NCBI GenBank assembly: GCA_028023455.1
Contig: JAQFVV010006643.1
Span: 310,001 to 374,000, forward strand
Source: Epiperipatus broadwayi
Lineage: Eukaryota; Onychophora; Udeonychophora; Euonychophora; Peripatidae
Length of the DNA stretch: 64,000 nucleotides
Direction of reading: 5' to 3'
Shown: positions 62,046-64,000 of the stretch, one piece after another
Layout of the letters: every line of letters starts with the position of its first letter
Position numbering within the stretch: position 1 is the stretch's first letter
Notes under the pieces: generated by a model
What the model saw: only the letters and a program-made list of their open reading frames with translations
Databases searched by the model: none
Told to the model about the DNA's origin: nothing
Position numbers and translations under genes: made by a program

Positions 62046-64000
62046 AAAAAAATGGGTATGAACTTTAAAAATATATTATTATAGATGTCTAATACTAGCA
62101 TTAAGTATTTATCTCCATTATATTAAAAGTATTTTGTAAATTATTGTTATTACTGAATTTGTGCAAGAGTATATCTGTTTCTAAGTAAATATGGCAAGGC
62201 ATTGCTAGTTTGTTTTATTTGAATATGCCACAATTCAATCAGCATAAATCTAAGAGAAGAATAAATTTTTATAAAGCAATTATGCAATCCTTGGGCATGC
62301 TTATAAAAACTTAGTATTTTAAAGCTGGTCATTGTCGCTACCTGTAAATATAAAAAATTGTCAAAATAATAATTTAATCATAGTTTGATAGAACCTGAAT
62401 AGGATACAAAACAGGCTACATAGATTATATAAATTAAGATTGTCTTTTATTATCTTTTAATAGTTTACAGTTTTAAGCAAACTAGCATTCAGTTTTAGGG
62501 AAGGATAATTGAGTGTAATGATGTAATTGAGATGATATAACTTTGCTTCAGGCTGTTCTGTCTTTAGATGAGATTCATTTGTATGTGTTTAGTTTAGTCA
62601 TAAATGATAGTAATACCATTTGCAATTGACAATCACTTGCATAAATTATTTTACTTAGAGCAGTAGTATGGCATAGATGAAAATTTTTATTCTGTATATG
62701 CTTTATTTGTATACATGTCTTGAATAATACCACTCATGATTACCCATCCCTCTCATGCTTAATATCTCTGACAATAATACATGATAGAAGCATATTCCTA
62801 TCCTATAACATATTTCTAACTCATATGTATTTGAATATTCATAAAAAATGTAATGCAGATGTTGTTTTCCTGTCTCTTACATTTATTTATATAACATTTA
62901 CTTATTTATTTGCATTACAGCCTGAAAGTATTTATAGTAGTACAGTTCTTTAAATGGTTTATGAAATGAATTATCATGGTTAATGAATTTAGCACATCCT
63001 CAAACTGTAGATGTATTAATCTTAAAACTGTAATAATAATTAGTCTATGCAGCGATTTTATATCCAATCAGAAACAATTAAGAATGTATTGCAACCTATA
63101 TTATCTATGCATAAAAATAATAGAATCCATAAGTAGCTGATTGTATTAACTTATTTTAAAAATTGATAGGGCAGTGAAATAAATATATAAGTTAAATCCC
63201 AGGTGAAAGACAAGTAACAAACTACTGTTTTTCATGTAATTGTGTGTGTTGTAAAAAAAATGTATATACGTGAATAAATTGTAGTGTACCATTATCTGCA
63301 GTATTTACTATTTTGCAATCAACAAGTTAATAATAGTATTATAGAGTCTCGTATATCTAGCTGATCTCAGAAGGCTATAAAAAGAAAAAGTTTTTGATCA
63401 TGTGATGTCAGAATGTAGATATCCCTTGCAAATTGCCCTTGGATCATTTACACGTGTGCTGTATATTTTGACAGTTATATGGAATAGAATGGATAAAAAT
63501 ATTAGGAAGAGTTTGCTTAGAGATATAAATAAATTTAGGATAAATAATTATAATATTATATTGATTGTAAATAAGAGAAATGTTTCTATTAATGAAAAAC
63601 AAAAATATAATTGAATCATTATTGATAATAATTTGGAAGAGAGATGAAATGAAAATTAAAAATATGAGTAATAATAATGATAAAGAATTTATATGATCAA
63701 ATTAGAACTTGAACCATACTAATAATTATGTATTGATAGACAAAAAAATTAAAGTAGATTATATATATATAATGATGTGTTTAATAAAAAACAAGAAAGT
63801 GTAAAGTGATTGTAAATTTATGCTGATAATATTACCCGAAATATTTGAAAAGATAATTTCAGAACTTTATAAAAATATTGATAAGAATGGATGGAAAATA
63901 AAAGATAAGTTTAAAATGAACAGGTTTAATAGTAATTTTGGAGATAATTATAAATGCTGACGAATTTAAAAAAAACTTACAAATTGTAGATAGTTTAACT
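62046..64000. other. AT-rich tract to window end
   Basis: The ORFs at 62720-62953 and 63402-63614 show no motif. A Y-A-D-N-like string near 63820 faintly recalls an RT catalytic box, but without support on either side. Confidence 0.35.

Noticed and set aside
63380-64000. Possible RT fragment with Y-A-D-N near 63820 and a 70-codon ORF at 63402
   Set aside because: Only one weak motif, no flanking RT blocks in consistent order.

Overview
The window looks like nuclear DNA from an AT-rich metazoan genome: roughly a quarter G+C by eye, long A/T runs, several (TA)n microsatellites, and no operons, ribosome-binding sites or dense coding. The recognisable content is metazoan-type transposable elements: an LTR retrotransposon, APE-endonuclease LINEs, RT-tail LINE fragments, hAT transposases with a BED finger, hAT-type non-autonomous elements with TSDs, and tRNA-derived SINE-like repeats. 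I cannot name the phylum from the sequence. I found no convincing host protein-coding gene, rRNA or intact tRNA.

Layout. 1-9041: an LTR retrotransposon whose 5' LTR is cut by the window edge. The 5' LTR ends at 1404, followed by a tRNA-Lys-like primer-binding site at 1406-1423 and a repeat-bearing leader. A single long ORF follows (2740-5028, 762 codons; acidic start, long coiled coil, ten 16-residue repeats), then a relic of an integrase C-terminus (5024-5152) and a long 3' region. The 3' LTR copy is about 500 bp longer than the 5' copy. There is no protease, RT or RNase H, so it is a non-autonomous or internally deleted element. 9043-11213: an inverted-repeat element with about 650-bp arms, abutting the 3' LTR end. 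12140-12390: an unexplained GC-richer island. 13636-14770: three copies of one repeat (two direct, one inverted). 15742-16348: a foldback element. 16640-19650: a full-domain but frame-broken LINE (endonuclease, RT, C-terminal zinc motif).

21602-23510: a decayed BED/hAT transposase. 24843-25470 (-) and 45178-45770 (+): two copies of one LINE RT tail. 25740-27110, 32160-32620 and 35255-35710: old low-copy tandem duplications. 33730-34880: a second decayed hAT transposase of the SCAND3/ZBED style. 36440-37470: another LINE remnant. 35908-35972 and 37540-37626: tRNA-like SINE heads. 50764-51065: a GGT/GAT-rich simple-repeat patch. 52551-53159: a hAT-type MITE with a perfect 8-bp TSD. 54261-54995: a second hAT-like element. 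56164-59455: a 5'-truncated second copy of the 16640 LINE, split by a nested cluster of SINE-like units in both orientations (56540-58010). A body segment of the same SINE family recurs at 46921-47075.

The window is best read as layered transposon insertions in gene-free sequence. The least conventional items are the LTR element's coiled-coil/16-mer-repeat protein, the antisense tRNA-like promoter inside its LTR, and a modular SINE family whose body carries a conserved, hammerhead-like but non-canonical CTGATGA...GAAAC motif.
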